64,000 bases of DNA from Symsagittifera roscoffensis (GCF_963678635.1 NC_087068.1:33987436-34051435), one strand, 5' to 3'. Positions 22,181 through 34,121 are shown, counted from the first letter of the stretch. Notes: generated by a model from the letters alone, not told the origin. Numbers and translations: made by a program.

Positions 22181-23871
22181 CCAAAGTTTTCAATGGCTCC
22201 CTCGCAAAGTCCCAAATCCCCGCCATTTGGAAAAAATCAATTGTCATACCACTACTCAAGCCCGGAGAACCCCCACAGGACTGGTCCTACTACCGCCCCG
22301 TCTCGTTACTCTGCCCCGCTGTCAAAATTTTGGAAGCCTGCATCCTCCCAATACTTCAATACCAGCTGACCCCAGAACCACACCAACACGGCTTCCGCCC
22401 CCTCCACTCAACCACAACTGCCCTGCTCGAAATCTCCAGCGCGGTCGCCGACGGTTTCAACCAAAAGAAACCGGCAGACCGCACGGTACTGGTGACATTA
22501 GACCTTTCCAAGGCCTTTGATAAGGTATGTCAACGCACCCTGCTGGAGAAATTGAGCAGAACTTCACTACCCCCTTCGCTGACCCGCTGGCTCTCAGGGT
22601 ACCTGACCGGCCGCCAAGCACGCACCCTGTTCCGCGGTGAGACATCTCCCGCCAGAATTGTCCGAACAGGTGTTCCGCAAGGCTCAGTCATATCACCGAA
22701 TCTGTTTAACTCCTACGTTGGCTCCCTCCCCTCCCCTCCCGAGGGTGTCAACGTGGTGAGCTACGCAGACGACGTGACGCCCTGGGCCAGCGGGCCGAAG
22801 ATCAATATCATCACCGCTAAGTTGCAGCCATACCTCGACTCCCTAACGTCCTACTTTCAATCCCTGAAACTCGCACTCTCCCCCGGAAAATGCGCTGTAA
22901 CATTACTCACGCCTGACACCAAGGAATGCAACGTACAACCACACTTGACGGTGGCAGATATCCAGCTCAAGTTGGAAAAACACCCCAAAGTACTTGGTGT
23001 CAGGTTTGACCCGATGTTCAAGTTCGGGGAACATTGCAGGGTCGCTGCCTCCAACGCCTCCAGGGCGGTCAACGCCATGAAGGCCTTGGCAGGCACGGAC
23101 TGGGGTCAGGACACGGAAACGCTACTCGTGACCTTTAAAGCCCTGGTCAGGCCTCGTCTCGAATACGCGGCCCCAGTTTGGTCTACAGTCGCATCCGAGA
23201 CCAGTGTCAAGCGTCTGCAGACCGTCCAAAACGCGGCTCTGCGGGTCGCCACCGGGAACCATCTAATGGCCCCCCAAAGCCACCTACACGAAGAGACGCA
23301 GGTGCTCCCGGTGAAAGCCCACACGGCAATGCTTGCAACACAACATCTCTTGGCTTGCCACCTCCCCGAACACCCTGGTCAGAGACTCCTCGAGAGACCT
23401 CCTCCCCCCCGCAAAATGAAACCCACACTAGTCTCTGCCCATGCCCCCCGTCTGGAACACCTCCTCGAAGGCGTTGACATGCCGCTACCAACGAAGGAGT
23501 ACCGACGGCTCCTGAAAACTGTGCACAAAGAGACGGTGGCGACGACAACGCAGTCGTATCCACCGTCTGGAGTCCTCGGTACAAGACCCCCTCCTGTCAA
23601 CGTCCGAGAGGAGAAGACCCTACCCAGACGTACTCGGAGGACCCTCAGCCAACTTCGGTCCGGCTACAGTCAACACCTGTTGTCGTACCGGGCCAGGCTC
23701 GAACCAGAACAAGAGTCCTCCTGTCCCCTCTGCCATACAGCCCCCCACACGACTGCCCACCTGTTCCAGTGCCCCACAAACCCCACTAACCTCCCCCTCA
23801 CTGCCCTTTGGACAAACCCGGTGGAAGCCGCCCGTTTCATTGACCTGGCCGGGGTACACCCCACAATGTAG
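22096..23871 (+). CDS. Retrotransposon polyprotein, reverse transcriptase part
   Basis: This is the continuation of the upstream frame. Real coding starts near 22158, and the first ~20 residues counted from 22096 are out-of-frame shadow. Numbered from 22096, RT motifs are YRPVSLL (66-72), QHGFRPLHST (97-106), motif A VTLDLSKAFDKV (133-144), motif B GVPQGSVISP (192-201) and motif C YADD (223-226, DNA 22762-22773), so both catalytic aspartates are present. A thumb-like region and LVRPRLEYAAPVW follow, then a C-terminal C-x2-C-x8-H-x3-C knuckle (C543, C546, H555, C559), typical of Jockey/R1/CR1-type elements. The enzyme would copy element RNA at the nicked target. No internal stop after the frameshift; the stop is TAG 23869-23871. 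Confidence 0.9.
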   Translation: MQEFEGVRPRWAKRTAYEKPRTDGVAWLTKVFNGSLAKSQIPAIWKKSIVIPLLKPGEPPQDWSYYRPVSLLCPAVKILEACILPILQYQLTPEPHQHGFRPLHSTTTALLEISSAVADGFNQKKPADRTVLVTLDLSKAFDKVCQRTLLEKLSRTSLPPSLTRWLSGYLTGRQARTLFRGETSPARIVRTGVPQGSVISPNLFNSYVGSLPSPPEGVNVVSYADDVTPWASGPKINIITAKLQPYLDSLTSYFQSLKLALSPGKCAVTLLTPDTKECNVQPHLTVADIQLKLEKHPKVLGVRFDPMFKFGEHCRVAASNASRAVNAMKALAGTDWGQDTETLLVTFKALVRPRLEYAAPVWSTVASETSVKRLQTVQNAALRVATGNHLMAPQSHLHEETQVLPVKAHTAMLATQHLLACHLPEHPGQRLLERPPPPRKMKPTLVSAHAPRLEHLLEGVDMPLPTKEYRRLLKTVHKETVATTTQSYPPSGVLGTRPPPVNVREEKTLPRRTRRTLSQLRSGYSQHLLSYRARLEPEQESSCPLCHTAPHTTAHLFQCPTNPTNLPLTALWTNPVEAARFIDLAGVHPTM

Positions 23872-23903
23872 GGCCCCGGCGAGAGGCAACTACAACTACA
23901 ACA
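23872..23903 (+). other. Short 3' tail of the retrotransposon
   Basis: Only 32 bases separate the stop codon from the target duplication. It ends in CAACTA-type short repeats rather than poly(A), as in CR1/L2-like and R1-like elements that recognise a 3' microsatellite for priming. The exact border is ambiguous by one or two A/C bases. Confidence 0.7.
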
Positions 23904-23914
23904 ACCTACATCCC
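23904..23914 (+). repeat. 3' target-site duplication of the retrotransposon
   Basis: ACCTACATCCC, an exact copy of 20220-20230. The B-type tRNA-like unit resumes directly after it. Confidence 0.9.
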
Positions 23915-24925
23915 ATGTTTATCAAATCTCGCGGAATTTTTTTTCGCTTAGTCAGCAATTATGAAGTTTTTCTTTTCGTTCGCATAAAATTGGGATTATC
24001 TGCAGATAGTGATTACCATTTGATGAGTGGCTCTAGTTTTAGAGATGCTGGGCATCGATCCCCGTACCTCTCGAATGCACAGCGAGCACTCTACCATTTG
24101 AGCTACATCCCCACAGTTTAGAACTGTCCAGTAAGCTTTTGTTTCAGTCGCCAAAGAAGAGAAGAAGAGGTTAAAAATTTTCTGGGAAGGTGTTTCTTGT
24201 ATAAGATTTCAATATTCAGTAGTTTTCTGAAGAAAATTAATTAAAAACTCAATGTCCTTAACTTTGGAGATGCGGGGTATTGCTCCCCGTTCTTCTGGCT
24301 TGATAAGTGGGCGCTCTACCATTTGACCTACATCCCATGTTTATCAAATCTCGCGGAATTTCTTTTCGCTTAGTCAGCAACTAGGAAGTTTTTCTTTTCG
24401 TTCGCAGAAAATCTACTTGTTAGTAATTTCAATATGCTCTAGATTATCTGGAGATAGTGATTACCATTTAATGAGTGACTCTAGATTTGGAGATGCGGGG
24501 CATTGAAACCCGTACCTCTCGCATGCTAAGCGAGCGCTGTACCATTTGAGCTACATCCCCATGATTTATAACTGTCGTTGAAGCTTTTGTTTCAGTCGGC
24601 AAACAGGAGGTTAAAATTTTTTTTGGAAGGTATTTTTTGTATAAGACTTCAATATTCAGTAGTTTTCTGAAGAAAGTTAAATATTTGCGCGATGTCCTTA
24701 ACTTCGGAGATGCGGGGTATTGCTCCCCGTACTTCTGGCTTGCTAAGAAGGCGCTCTACCATTTGACCTACATTCCATGTTTATCAAATCTCGCGGATTT
24801 TTTTTTTCTTAGTCAGCAACTATGAAGTTTTTTTTTCGTTCGCAGAAAATCTACTTGTTAGGAATTTCAATATGCAATAGATTATCTGCAGATAGTGCTT
24901 ACTATTTGGTGAGTGGCTCTTGTTT

Positions 24926-24998
24926 TGGAGATGCGGGGCATCGATCCCCGTACCTATCGCATGCAAAGCGAGCGCTCTACCATTTGAGCTACATCCCC
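24926..24998 (-). tRNA. tRNA-Ala(UGC), one mismatch
   Basis: Consensus in all stems except one anticodon-stem pair (CTCGC against GCGAT). G3:U70, T arm and D arm intact. Confidence 0.65.
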
Positions 24999-25779
24999 AT
25001 AATTTAGAACTGTCGAGGAAGCTTTTATTTCAGTCGGCAAACAAGAGGTTATTAATTTTCTGGTAAGGTATTTCTTGTATAGGATTTCAATATTCAGTAG
25101 TTTTCTGAAGAAAATTAATTAAAAACTTGATGTCCTTAACTTTGGAGATGCGGGGTATTGCTCCCCGTACTTCTGGCTTGGTAAGTGGGCGCTCTACCAT
25201 TTGACCTACATCCCATGGTTTTCAAATCTCGCGGAATTTTTTTTCTCTTAGTCAGCAATTATGAAATTTTTCTTTTCGTTCGCATAAAATTGGGATTATC
25301 TGCAGATAGTTATTAGCATTTGAGGAGTGGCTCTAGTTTTGGAGATGCCGGGCATCGATCCCAGTCCCTCTCGAATGCAAAGCGAGCACTCTACCATTTG
25401 AGCTACATCCCCATAGTTTAGAACTGTCGAGGAAGCGTTTGTTTCAGTCGCCAAACAAGAGGTTAAAAATTTTCTGGGAAGGTGTTTCTTGTATGAGATT
25501 TCAATATTCAGTAGTTTTCTGAAGAAAATTAGTTAAAAACTCGATGTCCTTAACTTTGGAGATGCGGGGTATTGCTCCCCGTACTTCTCACTTGATAAGT
25601 GGGCGCTCTACCATTTGACCTACATCCCATGTTTATCAAATCTCGCGGAATTTTTTTTCGCTTAGTCAGCAACTATGGAGTTTTTCTTCTCGTTCGCAGA
25701 AAATCTACTTGTTAGGAATTTCAATATGCAATAGATTATCTGGAGATAGTGATTAATATTTAATGATTGACTCTAGATT

Positions 25780-25852
25780 TGGAGATGCGGGGCATTGATC
25801 CCCGTACCTCTCGCATGCTAAGCGAGCGCTCTACCATTTGAGCTACATCCCC
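25780..25852 (-). tRNA. tRNA-Ala(AGC)
   Basis: All four stems fully paired, anticodon loop TTAGCAT, G3:U70 and A73 present. The T loop is ATCAATG (A at position 57 instead of G, still a purine). Best AGC copy in the window; the wobble A34 would become inosine. Confidence 0.88.
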
Positions 25853-27093
25853 ATGATTTATTACTGTCGAGGAAGCTTTTGTTTCAGTCGGCAACCAAGA
25901 GGTTGAAAATTTTCTTGGAAGGTATTTTTTGTAAAAGACTTCACTATTCAGTAGTTTTCTGAAGAAAGTTAAATAATTGCGCGATGTCCTTAACTTCGGA
26001 GATGCGGGGTATTGCTCCCCGTACTTCAGGCTTCCTAAGAAGGCGCTCTACCATTTGACCTACATTCCATGGTTATCAAATCTCGCGGAATTTTTTTCGC
26101 TTAGTCAGCAACTATGAAGTTTTTTTTCGTTCGCAGAAAATCTACTTGTTAGTAATTTCAATATGCAATAGATTATCTGCAGATAGTGATTACCATTTGG
26201 TGAGTGGCTCTAGTTTTGGAGCTGCGGGGCATCGATCCCCGTACCTCTCGCACGCAAAGCGATCGCTCTACCATTTGAGCTACATCCCCACAATATAGAA
26301 CTGTCGAGGAAGCTTTTATTTCAGTCGGCAAACAAGAGGTTATAAATTTTCTGGGAAAGTATTTCTTGTATAAGTTTTCAATATTCAGTAGTTTTCTGAA
26401 GAAAATTAATTAAAAACTCGATGTCCTTAACTTTGGAGATCCGGGGTATTGCTCCCCGTACTTCTGGCTTGATAAGTGGGCGCTCTACCATTTGACCTAC
26501 ATCCCATGTTTATCAAATCTCGCGGAATTTTTTTTCGCTTAGTCAGCAACTATGAAGTTTTTCTTTTCGTTCGCAGAAAATCTACTTGTTAGGAATTTCA
26601 ATATGCAATAGATTATCTGGAGATAGTTATTAATATTTAATGAGTGACTCTAGATTTTGAGATGCGGGGCATTGATCCACGTACCTCTCGCATGCTAAGC
26701 GAGCGCTCTACCATTTCAGCTACATCCCCATGATTTATAACTGTCGAGGAAGCTTTTGTTTCAGTCGGCAACCAAGAGGTTAAAAGTTTTCTTGGAAGGT
26801 ATTTTTTGTATAAGACTTCAATATTCAGTAGTTTTCTGAAGAAAGTTAAATAATTGCGCGATGTCCTTATCTTCGGAGATGCGGGGTATTGCTCTCCGTA
26901 CTTCTGGCTTCCTAAGAAGGCGCTCTAACCTTTGACCTACATTCCATGTGTATCAAATCTCGCGGAATTTTTTTCACTTAGTCAGCAACTATGAAGTTTT
27001 TTTTCGTTCGCAGAAAGTCTACTTGTTAGGAATTTCAATATGCAATAGATTATCTGCAGATAGTGATTACCATTTGGTGAGTGGCTCTAGTTT

Positions 27094-27166
27094 TGGAGAT
27101 GCGGGGCATCGATCCCCGTACCTCTCGCACGCAAAGCGAGCGCTCTACCATTTGAGCTACATCCCC
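27094..27166 (-). tRNA. tRNA-Ala(UGC)
   Basis: All stems paired, G3:U70 and A73 present. The loop reads TTTGCGT, so position 37 is G instead of A. This G37 variant is the likely parent of the neighbouring UUU copies. Confidence 0.88.
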
Positions 27167-27533
27167 ATAGTTTAGAACTGTCGAGGAAGCTTTTATTTCA
27201 GTCGGCAAACAAGAGGTTATAAATTTTCTGGGAAGGTATTTCTTGTATAAGATTTCAATATTCAGTAGTTTTCTGAAGAAAATTAATTAAAAACTCGATG
27301 TCCTTAACTTTGGAGATGCGGGGTATTGCTTACCGTACTTCTGGCTTGATAAGTGGGCGCTCTACCATCTGACCTACATCCCATGTTTATCAAATCTCGC
27401 GGAAATTTTTTTCGCTTAGTCAGCAACTATGAAGTTTTTCTTTTGGTTCGCAGAAAATCTACTTGTTAGGAATTTCAATATGCAATAGATTATCTGGAGA
27501 CAGTGATTACCATTTATTGAGTGGATCTAGTTT

Positions 27534-27606
27534 TGGAGATGCGGGGCATCGATCCCCGTACCTCTCGCACAAAAATCGAGCGCTCTACCATTTGAGCTAC
27601 ATCCCC
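27534..27606 (-). tRNA. tRNA-Ala body with UUU anticodon, one stem mismatch
   Basis: Anticodon stem CTCGA/GCGAG around TTTTTGT, giving anticodon UUU. The innermost pair is A31:G39. Acceptor with G3:U70, D arm and T arm are consensus. It is an older or damaged sister of the copy at 28414, lying 880 bp away in a duplicated segment. Confidence 0.65.
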
Positions 27607-28413
27607 ATAGTTTAGAACTGTCGAGGAAGCTTTTATTTCAGTCGGCAAACAAGAGGTTATAAATTTTCTGGGAAGGTATTTCTTGTATAAGATTTCAATA
27701 TTCAGTAGTTTTCTGAAGAAAATTAATTAAAAACTCGATGTCCTTAACTTTGGAGATGCGGGGTATTGCTCCCCGTACTTCTGGCTTGATAAGTGGGCGC
27801 TCTACCATCTGACCTACATCCCATGTTTATCAAATCTCGCGGAAATTTTTTTCGCTTAGTCAGCAACTATGAAGTTTTTCTTTTCGTTCGCAGAAAATCT
27901 ACTTGTTAGGAATTTCAATATGCAATAGATTATCTGGAGATAGTTATTAATATTTAATGAGTGACTCTAGATTTGGAGATGCGGGGCCTTGATCCACGTA
28001 CCTCTCGCATGCTAAGCGAGAGCTCTACCATTTGAGCTACATCCCCATGATTTATAACTGTCGAGGAAGCTTTTGTTTCAGTCGGCAACCAAGAGGTTAA
28101 AAGTTTTCTTGGAAGGTATTTTTTGTGTAAGACTTCAATATTCAGTAGTTTTCTGAAGAAAGTTAAATAATTGCGCGATGTTCTTAACTTCGGAGATGCG
28201 GGGTATTGCTTACCGTACTTCTGGCTTGATAAGTGGGCGCTCTACCATCTGACCTACATCCCATGTTTATCAAATCTCGCGGAAATTTTTTTCGCTTAGT
28301 CAGCAACTATGAAGTTTTTCTTTTGGTTCGCAGAAAATCTACTTGTTAGGAATTTCAATATGCAATAGATTATCTGGAGACAGTGATTACCATTTATTGA
28401 GTGGATCTAGTTT

Positions 28414-28486
28414 TGGAGATGCGGGGCATCGATCCCCGTACCTCTCGCACAAAAAGCGAGCGCTCTACCATTTGAGCTACATCCCC
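28414..28486 (-). tRNA. Chimeric tRNA: alanine body, UUU (Lys) anticodon
   Basis: Every stem is perfectly paired: GGGGATG/CATCTCC with G3:U70, GCTC/GAGC, CTCGC/GCGAG, CGGGG/CCCCG. A73 and both internal promoter boxes are consensus. The loop is TTTTTGT, so the anticodon is UUU, two bases from the UGC parent TTTGCGT. Alanyl-tRNA synthetase reads G3:U70 and ignores the anticodon (established knowledge), so the charged product would carry alanine to AAA/AAG codons. Expression is unknown. Confidence 0.8.
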
Positions 28487-29291
28487 ATAGTTTAGAACTG
28501 TCGAGGAAGCTTTTATTTCAGTCGGCAAACAAGAGGTTATAAATTTTCTGGGAAGGTATTTCTTGTATAAGATTTCAATATTCAGTAGTTTTCTGAAGAA
28601 AATTAATTAAAAACTCGATGTCCTTAACTTTGGAGATGCGGGGTATTGCTCCCCGTACTTCTGGCTTGATAAGTGGGCGCTCTACCATCTGACCTACATC
28701 CCATGTTTATCAAATCTCGCGGAAATTTTTTTCGCTTAGTCAGCAACTATGAAGTTTTTCTTTTCGTTCGCAGAAAATCTACTTGTTAGGAATTTCAATA
28801 TGCAATAGATTATCTGGAGATAGTTATTAATATTTAATGAGTGACTCTAGATTTGGAGATGCGGGGCCTTGATCCACGTACCTCTCGCATGCTAAGCGAG
28901 AGCTCTACCATTTGAGCTACATCCCCATGATTTATAACTGTCGAGGAAGCTTTTGTTTCAGTCGGCAACCAAGAGGTTAAAAGTTTTCTTGGAAGGTATT
29001 TTTTGTGTAAGACTTCAATATTCAGTAGTTTTCTGAAGAAAGTTAAATAATTGCGCGATGTTCTTAACTTCGGAGATGCGGGGTATTGCTCTCCGTACTT
29101 CTGGCTTCCTAAGAAGGCGCTCTACCATTTGACCTACATTCCATGTGTATCAAATCTCGCGGATTTTTTTTCGCTTAGTCAGCAACTATGAAGTTTTTTT
29201 TTCGTTCGCAGAAAATCTACTTGTTAGGAATTTCAATATGCAATAGATTATCTGCAGATAGTGATTACCATTTGGTGAGTGGCTCTAGTTT

Positions 29292-29364
29292 TGGAGATGC
29301 GGGGCATCGATCCCCGTACTTCTCGCATGGAAAGCGAGCTCTCTACCATTTGAGCTACATCCCC
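29292..29364 (-). tRNA. tRNA-Ala body with UCC (Gly) anticodon
   Basis: Anticodon stem intact around TTTCCAT, giving UCC. The acceptor (G3:U70) and T stem are perfect. The D stem has one mismatch (GCTC against GAGA), and the variable region is AAGTA. Confidence 0.6.
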
Positions 29365-29729
29365 ATAGTTTAGAACTGTCGAGGAAGCTTTTATTTCAGT
29401 CGGCAAACAAGAGTTTTAAATTTTCTGTGATGGTATTTCTAGTATAAGATTTCAATATTCAGTAGTTTTCTGAAGAAAATGAATTAAAAACTCGATGTCC
29501 TTAACTTTGGAGATGCGGTATATTGCTCCCCGTACTTCTGGCTTAATAAGTGGGCGCTCCACCTTTTCATCTACATCCCATGGTTTTCAAATCTCGCGGA
29601 ATTTTTTTCGCTTAGTCAGCAACTAAGAAGTTTTTCTTTTCGTTCGCAGAAAATCTACTTGTTAGGAATTTCAATATGCAATAGATTATCTGGAGATAGT
29701 CATTAACATTTGCTGAGTGACTCTAGATT

Positions 29730-29802
29730 TGAAGATGCGGGGCTTTGCTCCCCGTACCTCTCGCATGCTAAGCGAGCGCTCTACCATTTGAGCTACATCC
29801 CC
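29730..29802 (-). tRNA. tRNA-Ala(AGC), G2:U71 wobble
   Basis: All stems paired, with an extra wobble at position 2:71 beside G3:U70. T loop AGCAAAG departs from consensus, losing C56. Confidence 0.55.
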
Positions 29803-31483
29803 ATGATTAATAACTGTCGAGGAAGCTTTTGTTTCAGTCGGCAAACAAGAGGTCAAAATTTTTCTTGGAAGGTATTTCTAGTATAAGACTTCAATATTCA
29901 GTAGTTTTCTGAAGAAGGTTAATTAATTGCTCGATGTCCTTAACTTCGTAGATGCGGGGTATTGTTCCCCGTACTTCTGGCTTGCTAAGTAGGCGCTCTA
30001 CCATTTGACCTACATCCCATGTTTATCAACTCTCGCGAAATTTTTTTTCGCTTAGTCAGCAACAAGAAGTTTTTCTTTTCGTTCGCAGAAAATCTACTTG
30101 TTAGGAATTTCAATATGCAATAGATTATCTGGAGATAATGATTACCATTTGATGAGTGGCTCTAGCTTTGGAGATGCGGGGAATCGATCGCCGTACCTCT
30201 CGCACGCAAAGCGAGAGCTCTACTAATTGAGCTACATCCCCTTAACTTAGAACTCTCGAGGAAGCTTTTGTTTCAGTCGGCAAACAAGAGGTTATAAATT
30301 TTCTGGGAAGTTATTTCTTGTATAAGATTTCAAAATTCAGTAGTTTTCTGAAGAAAATTATTTAAAAACTCGATGTCCTTAAATTTGGAGATGCGGGTTA
30401 TTGCTCCCCGTACTTCGGGCTTGATAAGTGGGCGCTCTACCGTTTGACCTACATCCCATGTTTATCAAATCTCGCAGAATTTTTTTCGCTTAGTCAGCAA
30501 CTATGACGTTTTTTTTCGTTCGCAGAAAATCTACTTGTTAGGAATTTCAATATGCAATAGATTATCTGCAGATAGTGATTACCATTTGATGAGTGGCTCT
30601 AGTTTTGGAGATGCGGGGCATTGATCCCCGTACCTCTCGCATGCTAAGCAAACGCTCTACCATTTGAGCTACAACCCCATAGTTTAGAACTGTCGAGGAA
30701 GCTTTTATTTCAGTCGGCAAACAAGAGGTTATAAATTTTCTGGGAAGGTATTTCTTGTATAAGATTTCAATATTCAGTAGTTTTCTGAAGAAAATTAATT
30801 AAAAACTCGATGTCCTTAACTTTGGAGATGCGGGGTATTGCTCCCCGTACTTCTGGCTTGATAAGTGAGCGCTCTACCATTTGACCTACATCCCATGTTT
30901 TTCAAATCTCGCGGAATTTTTTTTCGCTTAGTCAGCAACTATGAAGTTTTTCTTTTCGTTCGCAGAAAATCTACTTGTAAGGAATATCAATATGCAATGG
31001 ATTATCTGGAGATAGTGATAACCAGTTCATGAGTGACTCTAGATTTGGAGATGCGGGGCATTGATCCCCGTACCTCTCGCATGCTAAGCAAACGCTCTAC
31101 CATTTGAGCTACATCCCCATGATTTAAAACTGTCGAGGAAGCTTTTGTTTCAGTCGGCAAACAAGAGGTTAAAATTTTTATCTTGGAAGGTATTTCTTGT
31201 ATAAGACTATATTCAGCAGTTTTCAGAACAAGGTTAATTAATTGCTCGATGTCCTTAATTTCGGAAATGCGGGGTATTGCTCCCCGTACTTCTGACTTGA
31301 TAAGTGGGCGCTCTACCATTTGACCTACATCCCATGTTTATCAATTCTCGCGAAATTTTTTTCGCTTAGTCAGCAACTATATTTTTTTTCTTCTCGTTCG
31401 CAGAAAATCTACTTGTTAGGAATTTCAATATGCAATAGATTATCTGGAGATAGTGATTACCATTTGAAGAGTGGCTCTAGTTT

Positions 31484-31556
31484 TGGAGATGCGGGGCATC
31501 AATCCCCGTACCTCTCGCATGCAAAGCGAGCGCTCTACCATTTGAGCTACATCCCC
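31484..31556 (-). tRNA. tRNA-Ala(UGC), T-loop C56 to U
   Basis: All stems paired and the anticodon arm is consensus. The T loop is ATTGATG, losing the C56 that pairs with G19 and sits in the B-box core, so both folding and transcription may suffer. Confidence 0.6.
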
Positions 31557-33239
31557 ATAAATTAGAGCTGTCGAGGAAGCTTTTATTTCAGTCGGCAAAC
31601 AAGAGGTTACAAATTTTCTGGGAAGGTATTTCTTGTATAAGATTTCAATATTCAGTAGTTTTCTGAAGAAAATTAATTAAAAACTCGATGTCCTTAACTT
31701 TGGAGATGCGGGGTATTGCTCCCCGTACTTCTGGCTTGATAAGTGAGCGCTCTACCATTTGACCTACATCCCATGTTTTTCAAATCTCGCGGAATTTTTT
31801 TTCGCTTAGTCAGCAACTATGAAGTTTTTCTTTTCGTTCGCAGAAAATCTACTTGTTAGGAATATCAATATGCAATGGATTATCTGGAGATAGTGATTAC
31901 CAGTTCATGAGTGACCCTAGATTTGGAGATGCGGGGCATTGATCCCCGTACCTCTCACATGCTAAGCGAGCGCTCTACCATTTGAGCTAAATCCCCATGC
32001 TTTAAATCTGTCGAGGAAGCTTTTGTTTCAGTCGGCAAACAAGAGGTTAAAATTTTTATCTTGGAAGGTATTTCTTGTATAAGACTATATTCAGTAGTTT
32101 TCAGAACAAGGTTAATTAATTGCTCGATGTCCCTAATTTCGGAAATGCGGGGTATTGCTCCCCGTACTTCTGACTTGATAAGTGGGCGCTCTACCATTTG
32201 ACCTACAACCCATGTTTATCAATTCTCGCGAATTTTTTTTTCGCTTAGTCAGCAACTATGTTTTTTTTCTTCCCGATCGCAGAAAATCTACTTGTTAGGA
32301 ATTTCAATATGCAATAGATTATCTGGAGATAGTGATTGCCATTTGATGAGTGGCTCTAGTTTTGGAGATGCGGGGAATCAATCCCCGTACCTCTTGCATG
32401 CAAAGCGAGCGTTCTACCATTTGAGCTACATCCACATAGTTTAGAACTGTCGAGGAAGCTTTTATTTCAGTCGGCAAACAAGAGGTTATAAATTTTATGG
32501 GAAGGTATTTCTTGTATAAGATTTCAATATTCAGTAGTTTTCTGAAGAAAATTAATTAAAAACTCGATGTCCTTAACTTTGGAGATGCGGGGTATTGCTC
32601 CCCGTACTTCTGGCTTGATAAGCGGGCGCTCTACCATTTGACCTACATCCCATGTTTTTCAAATCTCGCGGAATTTTTTTTCGCTTAGTCAGCAACTATG
32701 AATTTTTCTTTTCGTTCGCAGAAAATCTACTTGTTAGGAATATCAATATGCAATGGATCATCTGGAGATAGTGATCACCATTTCATGAGTGACTCTAGAT
32801 TTGGAGATGCGGGGCATTGATTCCCATACCTTTCGCTGGCTAAGCCAGCGCTCTACCATTTGAGCTACATCCCCATGATTTAAAACTGTCGAGGAAGCTT
32901 TTGTTTCAGTCGGCAAACAAGAGGTTAAAATTTTTCTTGGAAGGTATTTCTTGTATAAGACTTCAAGATTCAGTAGTTTTCAGAACAAGATTAATTAATT
33001 GCTCGATGTCCTTAATTTCGGAGATGCGGGGTATTGTTCCCCGTACTTCTGACTTGATAAGTGGGCGCTCTACCGTTTGACCTACATCCCATGTTTATCA
33101 ATTCTCGCGAAACTTTTTTCGCTTAGTCAGCAACTATGTTTTTTTCTTCTCGTTCGCAGAAAATCTACTTGTTAGGAATTTCAATATGCAATGGATTATC
33201 TGGAGATAGTGATTGCCATTTGATGAGTGGCTCTAGCTT

Positions 33240-33312
33240 TGGAGATGCGGGGAATCGATCCCCGCACCTCTCGCATGCAAAGCGAGAGCTCTACTATTTG
33301 AGCTACATCCCC
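33240..33312 (-). tRNA. tRNA-Ala(UGC), D-loop variant
   Basis: All stems paired. Position 26 is T, the D loop reads AAATAGTA (one conserved G lost), the variable loop is AGGTG and the T loop is ATCGATT. Confidence 0.55.
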
Positions 33313-34121
33313 AGAATTAAGAACTGTCGAGGAAGCTTTTGTTTCAGTCGGCAAACAAGAGGTTATAAATTTTCTGGGAAGGTATTTCTTGTATAAGATT
33401 TCAATATTCAGTAATTTTCTGACGAAAGTTAATTAAAAACTCGATGTCGTAACTTTGGAGATGCGGGGTATTGCTCCCCGTACTTCTGGCTTGATAAGTG
33501 GGCGCTCTTCCATTTGACCTACATCCCATGTTTATCAAATCTCGGGGATTTTTTTTTTCGCTTAGTCGGCAACTATGCAGTTTTTCTTTTCGTTCGCAGT
33601 AAATCTTCTTGTTAGGAGTTTCAAAATGCAATAGATTATCTGGAGATAGTCATTACCATTTGATGAGTGACTCAAGTTTTTGGAGATGCGGGGCATTGAT
33701 CACCGTACCTCTCGCATGCTAACCGAGCGCTCTACCATTTGAGCTACACCCCCATGTTTTGTAACTGTCGAGGAAGCTTTTGTTTCAGTCGGCAAACAAG
33801 AGGTTATAAATTTTCTGGGAAGGTATTTCTTGTATAAGATTTCAAAATTCAGTTGCTTTCTGAAGAAAGTTAATTAAAAACTCGATGTCCTAACTTTGGA
33901 GATGCGGGGTATTGCTCCCCGTACTTCTGGCTTGATAAGTGGGCGCTCTTCCATTTGACCTACATCCCATGTTTATCAAATCTCGGGGAATTTTTTTTTC
34001 TCTTAGTCAGCAACTATGCAGTTTTTCTTTTCGTTCGCAGAAAATCTTCTTGTTAGGAATTTCAAAATGCAATAGATTATCTGGAGATAGTCATTACCAT
34101 TTGATGAGTGACTCAAGTTTT

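Larger units (their letters stand above)
20231..23903 (+). mobile_element. Full-length non-LTR retrotransposon (PHD, APE endonuclease, RT)
   Basis: 3.67 kb, clearly more GC-rich than the AT-rich satellite around it, with a perfect 11-bp target duplication. Order: predicted HDV-like ribozyme at the very 5' end, open frame without an early AUG, 2A-like motif, PHD finger, proline-rich linker, APE endonuclease, reverse transcriptase, C-terminal zinc knuckle, short 3' tail of CAACTA-like repeats. There is no long 5' UTR and no poly(A). One single-base frameshift near 22158 is the only coding lesion I see, so the copy is young. It lies antisense to the tRNA array. The motif set fits the Jockey/CR1-type superfamily with a single ORF; clade assignment needs an RT tree. 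Confidence 0.9.

Noticed and set aside
26948-27175. 75-codon plus-strand frame and its many relatives
   Set aside because: These read antisense through the tRNA-Ala units. Length varies with indels, with no conserved start or stop context.
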